A stretch of DNA of 64,000 nt, from the NCBI RefSeq assembly GCF_000243275.1, contig NZ_CM001437.1, positions 884,019 through 948,018 of the forward strand. Direction: 5' to 3'. How positions within the stretch are numbered: position 1 is the first letter of the stretch; the number at the start of each line of letters is the position of its first letter. This DNA is from Myroides odoratus DSM 2801. GTDB taxonomy: Bacteria > Bacteroidota > Bacteroidia > Flavobacteriales > Flavobacteriaceae. The translations under genes and the position numbers were made by a program. Positions 17,601 through 26,574 of this stretch are shown here, piece after piece. The notes under the pieces are model-generated. The model did no database searches. It was not told where the DNA came from and was given only the letters and a program-made list of their open reading frames with translations.

Positions 17601-19391
17601 TTAGTTAATCAAAATTTCTTCTGTTGGATACCTGTAATTGGTTATCGTTTCTTTTTTGCTAATTGCAATTAAAATCGTCAAGATACTCACGCGTCCTACA
17701 AACATCAACATGATGAGTGTTACTTTACTAGGATCTGCTAGTTTTGCTGTAATACCCGTACTCAATCCTGCTGTACTATAAGCTGAAAATGCTTCATAAG
17801 CCAAACGAATAATATCGATTTTAGGCTCAAAAAAAGTCAAAGCAAATAGTGCAATTCCAATACTAAACAACGATAAAAAGATGATGGCAAATGCGCGTCT
17901 TACAGCAGACTCATCTACTTCTCTACGGTTAACTTCGATTCTCGTTTTCCCTTTCATCAACGTCCATATATTCAATAACGCAATAGCAAATGTCGTCGTT
18001 TTAATCCCCCCTCCAGTAGAAATGGGAGATGCTCCAATCCACATCAAAAGCATCAGAATTAAAAATGTAGGCACAGTAAACAAATTATTATCTACCGAAG
18101 CAAACCCCGCAGTACGCGGTGAAGTAGCAGTAAAAAAGGCCACTACCACTTTTCCAATTCCGTGATGTTCGGATAAAGTATTGTTATATTCTAATAAATA
18201 AACCAAAACCGTTCCTCCAACAATTAACCCCGCTGTTGTAATAAGAATAATCTTTGTACTCAAATTGATTACACGAGGTACGTATACACTTGCTTCTTTC
18301 AAACTAAAAGGAAGAATTCGGTTCACAATAAGGTGCTTGACGTATTTATAGACATTATAGACGATAGGAAAGCCTAAACCACCCATAATAAATAAACCAG
18401 CAATAATTAATTGCAACGGATAGTTGAATCGATATTCTAGGGTATATAAATTTTCAGGTAAAGTGGAGAATCCCGCATTACAAAAAGCGGAAACTCCATG
18501 AAAAATAGCGAAGAATATTCGCTCATATATAGAATCAAATACTTGATTTCGAATGCTAATAAAAATAGCAATCATCCCAATCAATTGGATAATACCTGAG
18601 ATAATCATAATGCGTTTCAAGGTTCCAAAAACATCCCCTAACTTATCAATCGACGACACATCTTTTAAAACCAATTGATTGCCGTACGATGCTTTTCCCC
18701 TAAAGAAATAGCTAAAATAACTCGCAATAGTCATGATCCCCAATCCTCCACATTCCATCAAAAAGATCATCACCGTCTTCCCGAAAAGGGTAAACTGGCT
18801 TCCTATATCAACAGTGGATAATCCCGTAACACATACAGCACTTGTAGCGGTAAATAGCGCATCAATATAGCGCAAACTCCCTGGTGTAACCGTAGCTTTT
18901 GGAAAAGAAAGCATAAAGGCCCCAATGAAGATAATCAGCAAAAAACTGACGATAAACAACTGAGGAGGCGTTAGCTTTGTTTTCTTCAAGTTGAGCTGCA
19001 ACATGGAAAACTCACGCACAAGCATGATAAATACAGCAAAGAAAATGACCGCATTACTATCAAAAAAACGAATGGTATGTTCCGGTTGCCAACGAACAAC
19101 GACCAGCGTCAAAAATAAAAGCACGCTAAAAACATCGAAGATTTTAACCCCTAAACTGGGGAATTTCTTTTTTTGAAAAGCACTGTAATACCGATAGATG
19201 ATAATCACCATACCAAAGGTCAAACACACATTGTACAAATGGTGTAAATGGCTGTGATAATCGTTCAACGTATTGAAACCTAAATCAAAAATTAGGACAA
19301 ATAAAGAAATAAAACTAAGCAAGAACGGCAAGCGAACTAAAAAGTACTTTATTTTATTCACAACGACATCCTTGAGGTAAAATAACGGCAT
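17601..19391 (-). CDS. Potassium uptake transmembrane subunit, KtrB/TrkH type
   Basis: 596 residues with roughly a dozen hydrophobic segments. Four selectivity-filter-like loops can be picked out: TSAVCVTGLST, VSAFCNAGFST, TSPRTAGFASV and FSAYSTAGLSTGI, each with the conserved Gly of TrkH/KtrB pores. The C-terminal FVGRVSILTILIAI is typical. An additional N-terminal block of about four to five helices (residues 10-140) precedes the first pore loop and is longer than in Bacillus KtrB; this extension is common in Bacteroidota homologues. Takes up K+ with the RCK subunit downstream. It begins 2 bases after the DUF3037 gene ends. Confidence 0.93.
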   Translation of the reverse strand: MPLFYLKDVVVNKIKYFLVRLPFLLSFISLFVLIFDLGFNTLNDYHSHLHHLYNVCLTFGMVIIIYRYYSAFQKKKFPSLGVKIFDVFSVLLFLTLVVVRWQPEHTIRFFDSNAVIFFAVFIMLVREFSMLQLNLKKTKLTPPQLFIVSFLLIIFIGAFMLSFPKATVTPGSLRYIDALFTATSAVCVTGLSTVDIGSQFTLFGKTVMIFLMECGGLGIMTIASYFSYFFRGKASYGNQLVLKDVSSIDKLGDVFGTLKRIMIISGIIQLIGMIAIFISIRNQVFDSIYERIFFAIFHGVSAFCNAGFSTLPENLYTLEYRFNYPLQLIIAGLFIMGGLGFPIVYNVYKYVKHLIVNRILPFSLKEASVYVPRVINLSTKIILITTAGLIVGGTVLVYLLEYNNTLSEHHGIGKVVVAFFTATSPRTAGFASVDNNLFTVPTFLILMLLMWIGASPISTGGGIKTTTFAIALLNIWTLMKGKTRIEVNRREVDESAVRRAFAIIFLSLFSIGIALFALTFFEPKIDIIRLAYEAFSAYSTAGLSTGITAKLADPSKVTLIMLMFVGRVSILTILIAISKKETITNYRYPTEEILIN

Positions 19392-19393
19392 AG

Positions 19394-19768
19394 CTACAAG
19401 ACTAGTTCTTCAAAAAGTTGATTAAACGTTTGCTCTGCATCTGCTGTCAAACCACAATGGGTCGGCGAAACTTGAATACACGAGCTCTTTGTTGCGGCTA
19501 GCCATCTAAAGCGCTCAGCAGTATCAAATCCTGTTATAGGGCTTGCCTTGGCTTCCGCTTGTGCAATAGCGATAAAGGCTTGGATGTGTTTTTCTAAAAC
19601 ATCCAGATCGATTTCTGTAGCAAAACAAGCTAACTTTTCACGGTTTAAAAAATACTGCCCACGCAATGCTCTTTTTTGTTTGCAAAAAAGCAAAAGCCCA
19701 ATGTTAATGAACTCTCCACGTTCCACACGAGGAACGAATCGAATCACTGCATACTCATATACCAACAT
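19394..19768 (-). CDS. DUF3037 domain protein
   Basis: About 124 residues from the ATG at 19768, chosen because MLVYEYAVIRFVPRVERGEFINIGLLLFC is the usual DUF3037 start and an AAAAGG ribosome site precedes it; the open frame extends to 19807. The start lies inside the end of the HipA-like kinase gene (14-base overlap). DUF3037 genes are regularly paired with this kinase type. Function unknown; the overlap implies balanced co-expression. Weak similarity of the pair to toxin-antitoxin layouts is discussed in the findings. Confidence 0.85.
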   Translation of the reverse strand: MLVYEYAVIRFVPRVERGEFINIGLLLFCKQKRALRGQYFLNREKLACFATEIDLDVLEKHIQAFIAIAQAEAKASPITGFDTAERFRWLAATKSSCIQVSPTHCGLTADAEQTFNQLFEELVL

Positions 19769-20552
19769 GACGTACCTTTTTTGCTTCATTAACAAATAGC
19801 GATGCATGATCGCGTCTTAGTTGTAAGAACTGATAATAAACAGCTCTTATTTCTTCTGGATTTAACTCTGATTCTTCCCAAGTTAACCAATCTACCGGAA
19901 TCTGTTGTACCACTTCTTGTAAAACCTCATCCGTTAAAATACGAGTAAACGCTTCGTTTACTTCATCTAATTGAGAGGCTTTACCCAACAACACATGATC
20001 CTTGATCAGGGCGAAAGGAGTCAAAGCACTTTTTTCCCAATTGGTAAAAGAATGATGAAAATAAAAAGAAGCACCATGGTCAATCAGCCATAGTTCTTTA
20101 TGCCAAACCAACATATTGGTATTGCGAAACGTGCGGTCAACATTCGTGATAAAAGCATCCAACCAAACCACCTGAGAAGCCAATTTTTCATCTACCTCAT
20201 AGGCTTGTGGATCAAATGTCAAAGCCCCAGATAAAAAATGCAACCCCAAATTCAGTCCTTGGCTAAACTTTAATAAGTCTTGTATTTCCTCATCGGCCTC
20301 TGTTCTACCAAATGCTTCATCTAAAGTTGCAAAAACTAGCTCAGGCACTGGTAAACCTAAGGTCTTAGCCAGTAGCCCACCCAATAATTCTGCAATTAAA
20401 GCCTTTACCCCATGTCCAGCACCGCGGAACTTAATGACATATTTAAAGCCATCATCCGCATCCGCTAAGGCAGGTAAAGATCCTCCTTCGCGCAAAGGAG
20501 TGACATAACGTGTAACCACTACACTTCTTAAATCAACTGATTTATTCATCAA
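19755..20552 (-). CDS. HipA-like kinase family protein
   Basis: 265 residues with the HipA-like kinase core but no separate N-terminal HipA domain. Visible: YVIKFRGAGHG (ATP-binding lysine), an ELLGGLLAKTLGLPVPELVF helix region, WLDAFITNVDRTFRNTNML (catalytic Asp and Asn) and LWLIDHGASFYFHH (metal-binding Asp of the DHG motif). It is about 60 percent of the length of HipA. No HipB-type DNA-binding antitoxin is encoded beside it; the partner is DUF3037. A protein kinase activity is plausible from the motifs, but the target is unknown. Confidence 0.85.
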   Translation of the reverse strand: MMNKSVDLRSVVVTRYVTPLREGGSLPALADADDGFKYVIKFRGAGHGVKALIAELLGGLLAKTLGLPVPELVFATLDEAFGRTEADEEIQDLLKFSQGLNLGLHFLSGALTFDPQAYEVDEKLASQVVWLDAFITNVDRTFRNTNMLVWHKELWLIDHGASFYFHHSFTNWEKSALTPFALIKDHVLLGKASQLDEVNEAFTRILTDEVLQEVVQQIPVDWLTWEESELNPEEIRAVYYQFLQLRRDHASLFVNEAKKVRHVGI

Positions 20553-20637
20553 TTTATGTTCTTAATTATTCAAAGAATTACTCCACTAAAAGTAAACTTT
20601 CTGATGGGTTTTGCCAAACCCTAAATCTACTAAAAGG

Positions 20638-20662
20638 AAAAAAGGGATAAAATCCCTTCTTT
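20638..20662 (-). terminator. Terminator after the 132-residue membrane gene
   Basis: Hairpin AAGGGAT aaa ATCCCTT with flanking A/T runs, 42 bases past the stop of the gene starting at 21102 on the minus strand. Confidence 0.7.
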
Positions 20663-20703
20663 TATTCTTTTGTACGCTATAAATTATACGCTGTTAACCA
20701 GCC

Positions 20704-21102
20704 TTATTTCATTGTTATTTTGGCATTCGTCAAGATTTTTCTCAACGCTCCTTGTTGGTCTTTCGTCTTCAAGTTGAAAATCTCTCTTACCTTACCATTA
20801 TTCAATTTTACCACTGCTTTTGTAGCTAAACCTTTAGGCATTTTCACATACTTAATTGCTACTTTATCTATTTGTTCAGCTGCTGTTTTAGTCAGAAAAT
20901 TCTTATAAACCAAAAACAAAAAAACTGCTGCAATAATACAAAAAACGTAATCCATTTCTTTTGGACTCTCCCAATTCGCCATAAATAAACGCACCAAAGA
21001 CATCGCCAAAATAACAGCAGACATCAATCGAGAAGAGGTTAACCTTCCTTTGTAATTATCCTGAATAATCAGTTGTTTAGTCTCATTATTAAATGATAGC
21101 AT
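20704..21102 (-). CDS. Unknown membrane protein with two helices
   Basis: 132 residues. A short beta-like N-terminus (FNNETKQLIIQDNYKG) is followed by two adjacent hydrophobic helices (about 25-42 and 50-66) and a basic C-terminal half with VKLNNGKVREIFNLKTKDQQGALRKIL, resembling PH-like domains of small bacterial membrane proteins. I do not recognise the family. It is a single gene with its own terminator. Confidence 0.7.
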   Translation of the reverse strand: MLSFNNETKQLIIQDNYKGRLTSSRLMSAVILAMSLVRLFMANWESPKEMDYVFCIIAAVFLFLVYKNFLTKTAAEQIDKVAIKYVKMPKGLATKAVVKLNNGKVREIFNLKTKDQQGALRKILTNAKITMK

Positions 21103-21221
21103 AAGTATATTTTTTGATTGTATTCAATCCTACAAAGGTAAGTATTAAACTTTGAAATTGCTCTTTTTTAACCTTTTTACAAGAGATTCTCACAGAAAAA
21201 TGCCCCATTTTTTCTGCCCTG

Positions 21222-21644
21222 TTACTGCTTGGAAAAAATCGCATCAAAAACAGTAAGTGGTGCATCATTACTTTGCCCTAACAATTGCTTCAATACAGGT
21301 ACATATCCCTGATATAATGCGGCATATTCAAAAACAATCTGCTTGTTTTTCATGATATACCCGTCGTAAAAACACGTGTGTAGTTGTCCTATTTTATTAA
21401 TTACACCTACTTTCAGATAGGGATGCTTCCGACTAAAAGAAGTGATTTTATCCTCCAAGAACAACACCGAAATATCAAAATTCGTCCAACATATTTCATC
21501 AAGATTGACAGATAACAACAGGAAAGAATCATCTTCATGCACAACATAATCCATCGTTGCAAAAGGAAATAAAGCACTTAACTCCGCTGTAAAAGCTTGC
21601 TTATTTTCAGCATGTAGCGCTATAATAACATAAAGGATTTCCAT
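21222..21644 (-). CDS. Unknown cytoplasmic protein
   Basis: 140 residues, no signal peptide or membrane segment. Mixed alpha/beta with Phe- and Asp-rich stretches (FPFATMDYVVHEDDSFLLLSVNLDEI). I do not recognise it. Composition resembles its neighbours and an open frame of this length on the otherwise packed strand supports it as a real gene. It lies between ettA and the membrane protein gene, on the same strand, with more than 100 bases on either side. Confidence 0.6.
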   Translation of the reverse strand: MEILYVIIALHAENKQAFTAELSALFPFATMDYVVHEDDSFLLLSVNLDEICWTNFDISVLFLEDKITSFSRKHPYLKVGVINKIGQLHTCFYDGYIMKNKQIVFEYAALYQGYVPVLKQLLGQSNDAPLTVFDAIFSKQ

Positions 21645-21793
21645 AGACTTACTTCTTTTATTTAAAGTTAAGCGGTAAAAATGTTAATTCCTTATTTTTA
21701 ACCTTACGAAATAGTTATTAATTTATTATGTAAGTGAAGATTATGAACTATGAATGAAATTTATCTTGAGGTAAAATGAATGTTATAGAACTA

Positions 21794-21836
21794 AAAAGGG
21801 ATGGTTTTGCCGTTGCAAACCATCCCTTTTTTTATC
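21794..21836. terminator. Strong terminator after ettA
   Basis: Hairpin AAGGGATGGTTT ... AAACCATCCCTT with a nine-base loop and A/T runs on both sides, 16 bases beyond the ettA stop on the minus strand. Confidence 0.9.
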
Positions 21837-21851
21837 GTAGAAAGGTCGAAA

Positions 21852-23540
21852 TTATCGAACTAATTTTTTGTATTTCAAACGCGTTGGAGCAACATCTCCT
21901 AAGCGCTTCTTACGGTTTTCTTCATATTCAGAGAAAGATCCTTCAAAGAAGTATACTTGTGAATCTCCTTCAAATGCCAAAATATGCGTACAAATACGGT
22001 CTAAGAACCAACGGTCGTGGGAAATCACTACTGCACATCCTGCAAAGTTATCCAACCCTTCTTCTAATGCACGTAGCGTATTAACGTCCAAGTCATTCGT
22101 AGGCTCATCCAGTAACAACACGTTTCCTTCTTCTTTCAGCGTCATTGCCAAGTGTAAGCGGTTACGCTCTCCACCTGATAAAGTAGCTACCTTTTTATTT
22201 TGATCTGATCCACCAAAGTTAAAGCGGCTTAAATACGCTCTAGAATTTACTTGACGACCACCCATCATGATTAACTCTTGTCCATCACAGAAATTTTCCC
22301 AAATTGATTTTTCAGGATCAATATTAGAATGTGACTGATCGACATAAGCAATCTTCACTGTATCTCCAATAGCAAATGTTCCAGCATCTGGTGTTTGTTC
22401 TCCCATAATCATGCGGAAAATAGTTGATTTACCAGCACCATTCGGTCCGATAATCCCAACAATACCTGCTTGAGGCAACGTAAAGTTTAAGTTGTCATAA
22501 AGCAACTTATCTCCAAAAGCTTTTGCAACGCCTTTTGCTTCGATTACATTCGTTCCTAAACGAGGTCCATTTGGAATGTAAATCTCTAAATTCTCTTCCA
22601 ATTGTTTTTGATCCTCATTCAACAACTTATCGTAGTTCTGTAACCTTGCTTTTTGTTTGGTTTGACGACCTTTTGCTCCTTGACGAACCCAATCCAACTC
22701 GCGCTCTAACGTTTTACGACGTTTAGATGCTGTTTTCTCTTCTTGTTCTAAGCGTTTTGCTTTTTGGTCTAACCAAGAAGAATAGTTTCCTTTCCATGGA
22801 ATACCCTCTCCTCTATCTAATTCTAAAATCCATCCTGCAACATTATCCAAGAAATAACGGTCGTGCGTTACAGCAATAACTGTTCCTGCATATTGTTGTA
22901 AGTGTTGCTCTAACCAATGTACAGATTCTGCATCCAAGTGGTTGGTAGGCTCATCCAATAATAATACGTCTGGATTTTGTAACAATAAACGACATAAAGC
23001 CACACGGCGACGCTCCCCTCCTGATAATACTTTAATTGGTGTATCTGGATCTGGCGTACGCAAAGCGTCCATCGCAATCTCTAATTTTGTATCCAACTCC
23101 CATCCACCTACTGCATCAATTTTATCTTGTAGTTCTGCTTGTCTATCCATCAGTTTCTGCATTTTATCTGCATCTTCATATACTTCTGGTAAACCAAACA
23201 TATCGTTAATCTTATTGAATTCATCCAGAACAGCTACAATCTCAGCTGCTCCCTCTCTTACAATTTCGATTACCGTTTTCTCTTCATCTAATTCTGGTTC
23301 TTGCTCTAAATACCCCACAGTAAACCCTGGCGCAAATACAACATCCCCTTGGTAATTCTTATCAACACCAGCAATAATCTTCAATAATGAAGATTTACCT
23401 GAACCGTTAAGACCCAAAATACCAATTTTAGCCCCATAAAAGAAGCTCAAATAAATGTCTTTTAAAACTGTTTTGTTTGTTGATGAGTACGTCTTACTCA
23501 CCTTCGACATGGAAAAAATTACCTTTTTATCGTCTGACAT
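21852..23540 (-). CDS. ettA: Energy-dependent translational throttle protein EttA (ABC-F)
   Basis: 562 residues, two ABC ATPase domains and no membrane segments. First domain: Walker A GLNGSGKSSL (about 41-50), signature LSGGERRRVAL, Walker B LLLDEPTNHLD. A charged linker (KAKRLEQEEKTASKRRKTLERELDWVRQG) links to the second domain: Walker A GPNGAGKSTI, signature LSGGERNRLHL, LLLDEPTNDLD. The PtIM-arm region and length match EttA. It binds the ribosomal E site and gates entry into elongation in response to ATP/ADP ratio. A minus-strand -7-like element lies at 23621-23628. Confidence 0.95.
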   Translation of the reverse strand: MSDDKKVIFSMSKVSKTYSSTNKTVLKDIYLSFFYGAKIGILGLNGSGKSSLLKIIAGVDKNYQGDVVFAPGFTVGYLEQEPELDEEKTVIEIVREGAAEIVAVLDEFNKINDMFGLPEVYEDADKMQKLMDRQAELQDKIDAVGGWELDTKLEIAMDALRTPDPDTPIKVLSGGERRRVALCRLLLQNPDVLLLDEPTNHLDAESVHWLEQHLQQYAGTVIAVTHDRYFLDNVAGWILELDRGEGIPWKGNYSSWLDQKAKRLEQEEKTASKRRKTLERELDWVRQGAKGRQTKQKARLQNYDKLLNEDQKQLEENLEIYIPNGPRLGTNVIEAKGVAKAFGDKLLYDNLNFTLPQAGIVGIIGPNGAGKSTIFRMIMGEQTPDAGTFAIGDTVKIAYVDQSHSNIDPEKSIWENFCDGQELIMMGGRQVNSRAYLSRFNFGGSDQNKKVATLSGGERNRLHLAMTLKEEGNVLLLDEPTNDLDVNTLRALEEGLDNFAGCAVVISHDRWFLDRICTHILAFEGDSQVYFFEGSFSEYEENRKKRLGDVAPTRLKYKKLVR

Positions 23541-24050
23541 AAAGTAAAAAATTGATTGAATAATGATGTAATGCTCTTGTTATCACTCACCCTGAGTACG
23601 AACAATAGCATCGAATACCCCAAAAATACACATTATTACGGAGATAAGAAATAATTTTCAATAGGGCGAAAAGAATAATCTTGTTGTGAGGGGGTGAGGC
23701 GGTGAGAAGATGAGGCGGGCGATGAGAGGTAAAATCCCGTAGCGGCAAATGGCAATTTGCCAAGTAACAAGATAAATTATGGGACGCCTTTTCGTTTTTT
23801 TTGCAATCACACCCTTAAATCGAGAAATCTTACGACTTCACAAAGAGCAAACAACAAACCTCACCCTCTCACCACCTCACCATCTCACCTTTTTTACCAC
23901 AACTTCACGTACACTTTTTTTCTTCAACCAGACAAAAAACAAAACAAGCAACTGATAAACAACAGCATACAACGCTATATTATTTTATCAATATTTAATC
24001 TAAATAAAAATAAGTTGTATTACATTTGCCCCATCATTAAATAATCAATT
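23541..24050. repeat. Intergenic region with dispersed repeat copy 2 and inverted GGTGAG/CTCACC tracts
   Basis: No gene seen in these 510 bases. Positions 23691-23729 are rich in GGTGAG/GATGAG units and 23860-23890 are rich in CTCACC units, so the two tracts are inverse complements across about 130 bases. Between them are a hairpin at 23744-23761 (GGCAAATGGCAATTTGCC) and a copy of the dispersed repeat at 23816-23852, matching 16733-16770 at almost every base. The last 60 bases hold the probable promoter of the following lipoprotein gene (TACATTTG at 24021-24028). Confidence 0.65.
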
Positions 24051-25250
24051 ATGTTTACCAAAAAATTCACCAATTTCGCAGTGATTTTGCTGCTTAGCGC
24101 TTTTGTTTTCGGTTGCAGTAGTGACGACTCAACAACAGAAGAACTAACCTTAACACTTGAAGCGAGTACTAAAAACATTTTACTGGGAGAAGAAGTTTCT
24201 TTTGTTGTATTAGACAACAAGGGGAAAGCAATCACAGACGCTACCATTCTAGTTGACAACAAAGCTATTGTGGGCTATACGTATAAAGCACCTGCAGCTG
24301 CTATATACCAAGTGGTAGCAACGAAACAAAACTACCAAAGCAGTACTCCTATTAGCATCACTGTTGCAGAAGAAACGTTAACCATAAAAGCCAATAAAGA
24401 AGTGGCTAAGGTTAATGATACTATCACATTCTCTGCTTTTAATAGCGAGCAAAAAGACATAACAACCAAGGCAATTTTTTACGTTAATGCTAAACCAATT
24501 GAAGGCAATACCTACACCGTTAAAGCAACAGACGTCCCACATCTTAAAGTTTACGCAGCGCGAACAAACATTAAATCCAATGAAATTGCCATTCAAATAG
24601 AGCAAGAACAACACAATCTAGCGCAACTAATCCGTGGGAAATGGAAATTAGAGAATGCAGCTTCACACGATATCATCTATAATTTTTATGCTGATGATAC
24701 GTTCAACTTTGTATACTTCGGTACGTTAATGCAAGGAGAATACAGAATACTTGGGGACAAAGTTCACTTAGATGTGATTTCCTCTGGTATGAAAATGACC
24801 GATTATTCTATTATTGAGGTTAAACAGTACATTTCTACTAATGAATTGAATGTGCTATTAACCGTATCGGGTATTCATGAACAAGGACAAGCTGGTCGGT
24901 TAATTCGCCAAAAAGAAGATGTTACCCTAGACGTACAACAAATGATTGGTACGTGGAAAGCAGAGCTCAATGGACAAAAAGTCTTCACCATTACCTTTAA
25001 TGACAACGGTTCATGTTCCGTAATTCAAGCAGAGAACACCACAGGGATTGCGAATATGGAAACCGTACAGTACATGAGTAAATACGAAAAATATTCCGCT
25101 AATACGCTTATTTTGGAAAACCGAAACGGTGCCTATACGTATTACTTAACAGTTGAGGAATTTCTCCATGCAAATGAAATCAAAGCGACATTATTTGAAT
25201 ATGTTTTATTCCCTCAAAAATCAAGTGCATTGATTTTGAAAAAAATGTAA
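24051..25250 (+). CDS. Lipoprotein with Ig-like and lipocalin-like repeats
   Basis: 399 residues. Lipoprotein signal with lipobox FVFGC (Cys 22) followed by SSDDSTTEE, a typical linker of flavobacterial lipoproteins. Residues about 30-185 form two Ig-like beta repeats (each with LLGEEVSFVV or KVNDTITFSA and a buried YT/YKA strand). Residues about 190-290 and 295-395 are two related domains starting RGKWKLENA and IGTWKAELN, each like a lipocalin-like strand set. No enzyme motif. Probably exposed at the outer membrane; binding target unknown. Confidence 0.8.
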   Translation: MFTKKFTNFAVILLLSAFVFGCSSDDSTTEELTLTLEASTKNILLGEEVSFVVLDNKGKAITDATILVDNKAIVGYTYKAPAAAIYQVVATKQNYQSSTPISITVAEETLTIKANKEVAKVNDTITFSAFNSEQKDITTKAIFYVNAKPIEGNTYTVKATDVPHLKVYAARTNIKSNEIAIQIEQEQHNLAQLIRGKWKLENAASHDIIYNFYADDTFNFVYFGTLMQGEYRILGDKVHLDVISSGMKMTDYSIIEVKQYISTNELNVLLTVSGIHEQGQAGRLIRQKEDVTLDVQQMIGTWKAELNGQKVFTITFNDNGSCSVIQAENTTGIANMETVQYMSKYEKYSANTLILENRNGAYTYYLTVEEFLHANEIKATLFEYVLFPQKSSALILKKM

Positions 25251-25269
25251 GTTGATTCTAATCTATTTC

Positions 25270-25303
25270 TAAAAAAGAAGCTCATTGGTAGCTTCTTTTT
25301 TTT
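25270..25303. terminator. Bidirectional terminator
   Basis: Hairpin AAGAAGCT cattggt AGCTTCTT with A-run before and T-run after, between the convergent lipoprotein gene and the following minus-strand gene. Confidence 0.85.
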
Positions 25304-25313
25304 ATCCCTATTT

Positions 25314-25805
25314 TTAATTAAAAACCAGCCAAATGGACACCACACAAAACAACATAAAGCCCGTAAACAAAACATAGTTTTGATACTGATTGACGGTCAA
25401 AGGTTCAGTACCCGAGAGTTTGATCAATCCAATAATCGTTGAAAAAGTCAATACAACAATCAAAACGAGACTAAATCCATTAAATCCAGAGGACAAAAGT
25501 GAGGAGTAATCGCGTTTTTCCGTTTTCACACGGACCACTTGTTTATACAAGGTCGTTCGACTTAAAACAACAACATCTTCTTTAACAAAATCCTGCTCTA
25601 AAGAAAACTCCGTTCCCTTATCAGTATAAAAATGATAGCCGGTAACAGTGTCACTTTTGCCTTGTTTGATGAGGCTATAGGCCACTATTGTTTCCTCAGA
25701 CTCCTGATAGGGAAACAAGAATAAATCGACAAAAACCATACTGACTGCAAAGAGAATGGCTACCAATCCCCAAACTACGTATCTTCTATTTTTAATATCA
25801 AACAT
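25314..25805 (-). CDS. Unknown membrane protein
   Basis: 163 residues with three predicted membrane segments: near the N-terminus (about 10-30), about 103-127 and about 140-161. The loop of about 70 residues between the first and second contains GYHFYTDKGTEFSLEQDF, a beta-like extracytoplasmic domain. I do not recognise the family. Single gene convergent with the lipoprotein gene. Confidence 0.65.
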   Translation of the reverse strand: MFDIKNRRYVVWGLVAILFAVSMVFVDLFLFPYQESEETIVAYSLIKQGKSDTVTGYHFYTDKGTEFSLEQDFVKEDVVVLSRTTLYKQVVRVKTEKRDYSSLLSSGFNGFSLVLIVVLTFSTIIGLIKLSGTEPLTVNQYQNYVLFTGFMLFCVVSIWLVFN

Positions 25806-26005
25806 GATTACATCCCAACTCGAGAGTTAAACGCGTCTTCCTTTTCATTGTTCAAATCTTAAAAACGGTTAAATCAACTCCTTTTATACAATTGAAAATC
25901 CACTATATGTTAAAGTTTTTAAAAATAGTAATTAATAGTTCAAAAACACCCAAAATAATCGATTTTTTATTTGTATATTTAAAGTAATAAAAACACAGAA
26001 ATTGT

Positions 26006-26194
26006 ATGGAAAGATTTTTTAGAACGATCCGTTTTAAAGACCTACAAGAGCAGGATGTTGATACAACCCAATCGGTAGGCGAAAACTTAAACTATCCACT
26101 AGGTGAGGCTGATATGCCAGCTGGACTGTACGTAGATTTAGAAGAGGAAGAAATAGATTATTACGATGAGTACGCAGAGCACCTTGGAATTTAA
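26006..26194 (+). CDS. Small acidic protein of unknown function
   Basis: 62 residues. The N-terminal 13 residues are basic (MERFFRTIRFKDL), the rest is strongly acidic, with DLEEEEIDYYDEY near the C-terminus. No homologue comes to mind. Support for it being a real gene: a strong terminator hairpin starts 9 bases after the stop, and no other gene on this strand could use it. It could be a small regulatory or stress protein, but this is only a guess. Confidence 0.5.
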   Translation: MERFFRTIRFKDLQEQDVDTTQSVGENLNYPLGEADMPAGLYVDLEEEEIDYYDEYAEHLGI

Positions 26195-26202
26195 GCACAT
26201 AG

Positions 26203-26263
26203 GATCTTGTAACTGATTATTCGTTTTTGACAAAAAAACAACAATCAATTACAAGATTTTTTA
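26203..26263 (+). terminator. Long-stem terminator after the small acidic gene
   Basis: Arms GATCTTGTAACTGATT (26203-26218) and AATCAATTACAAGAT (26243-26257) pair with few mismatches and are followed by TTTTTTATTTTT. Confidence 0.8.
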
Positions 26264-26375
26264 TTTTTAACTATTTCCTTCTTTTTAACTAGCTTTTGTA
26301 GTTTTAATTCAAGCTAGACCATATAGCACGCTTTCTTATTTTTTTGACGTTGAACAAAACAGCAGTCAAAAAAAC

Positions 26376-26564
26376 TTATACGCGTCCTTTTAAAGCATTA
26401 AATACCCAAGCGATGGCCAAGAAGCCAACGCCAACAGCTGCAAATCCCCATCCTGCTATTTCGTAGTATTTTAATGTTCCTAGGGCAATCAATACAATTC
26501 CCATCAAAATCATAATTAAGGTTGCATACCCTAATATTTTATTCTTATTCAAGTTATTCGCCAT
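26376..26564 (-). CDS. CAL67264 family small membrane protein
   Basis: 62 residues with two hydrophobic helices (about 12-29 and 35-56) after MANNLNKNKILGYATL. Sequence and length fit the conserved flavobacterial family named after CAL67264. No function is known. It follows holA by 10 bases on the same strand, so the two are probably co-transcribed. Confidence 0.85.
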   Translation of the reverse strand: MANNLNKNKILGYATLIMILMGIVLIALGTLKYYEIAGWGFAAVGVGFLAIAWVFNALKGRV

Positions 26565-26574
26565 TTCCTTTGTT

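Noticed and set aside
16904..19391. NhaP-type or calcium antiporter
   Set aside because: The four pore-loop Gly motifs and the RCK partner are specific for TrkH/KtrB potassium uptake.
23757..24044. Coding frame in the ettA upstream spacer
   Set aside because: It runs through the dispersed repeat, CTCACC tract and AT-rich promoter region and yields low-complexity His/Thr/Asn-rich sequence; treated as non-coding.
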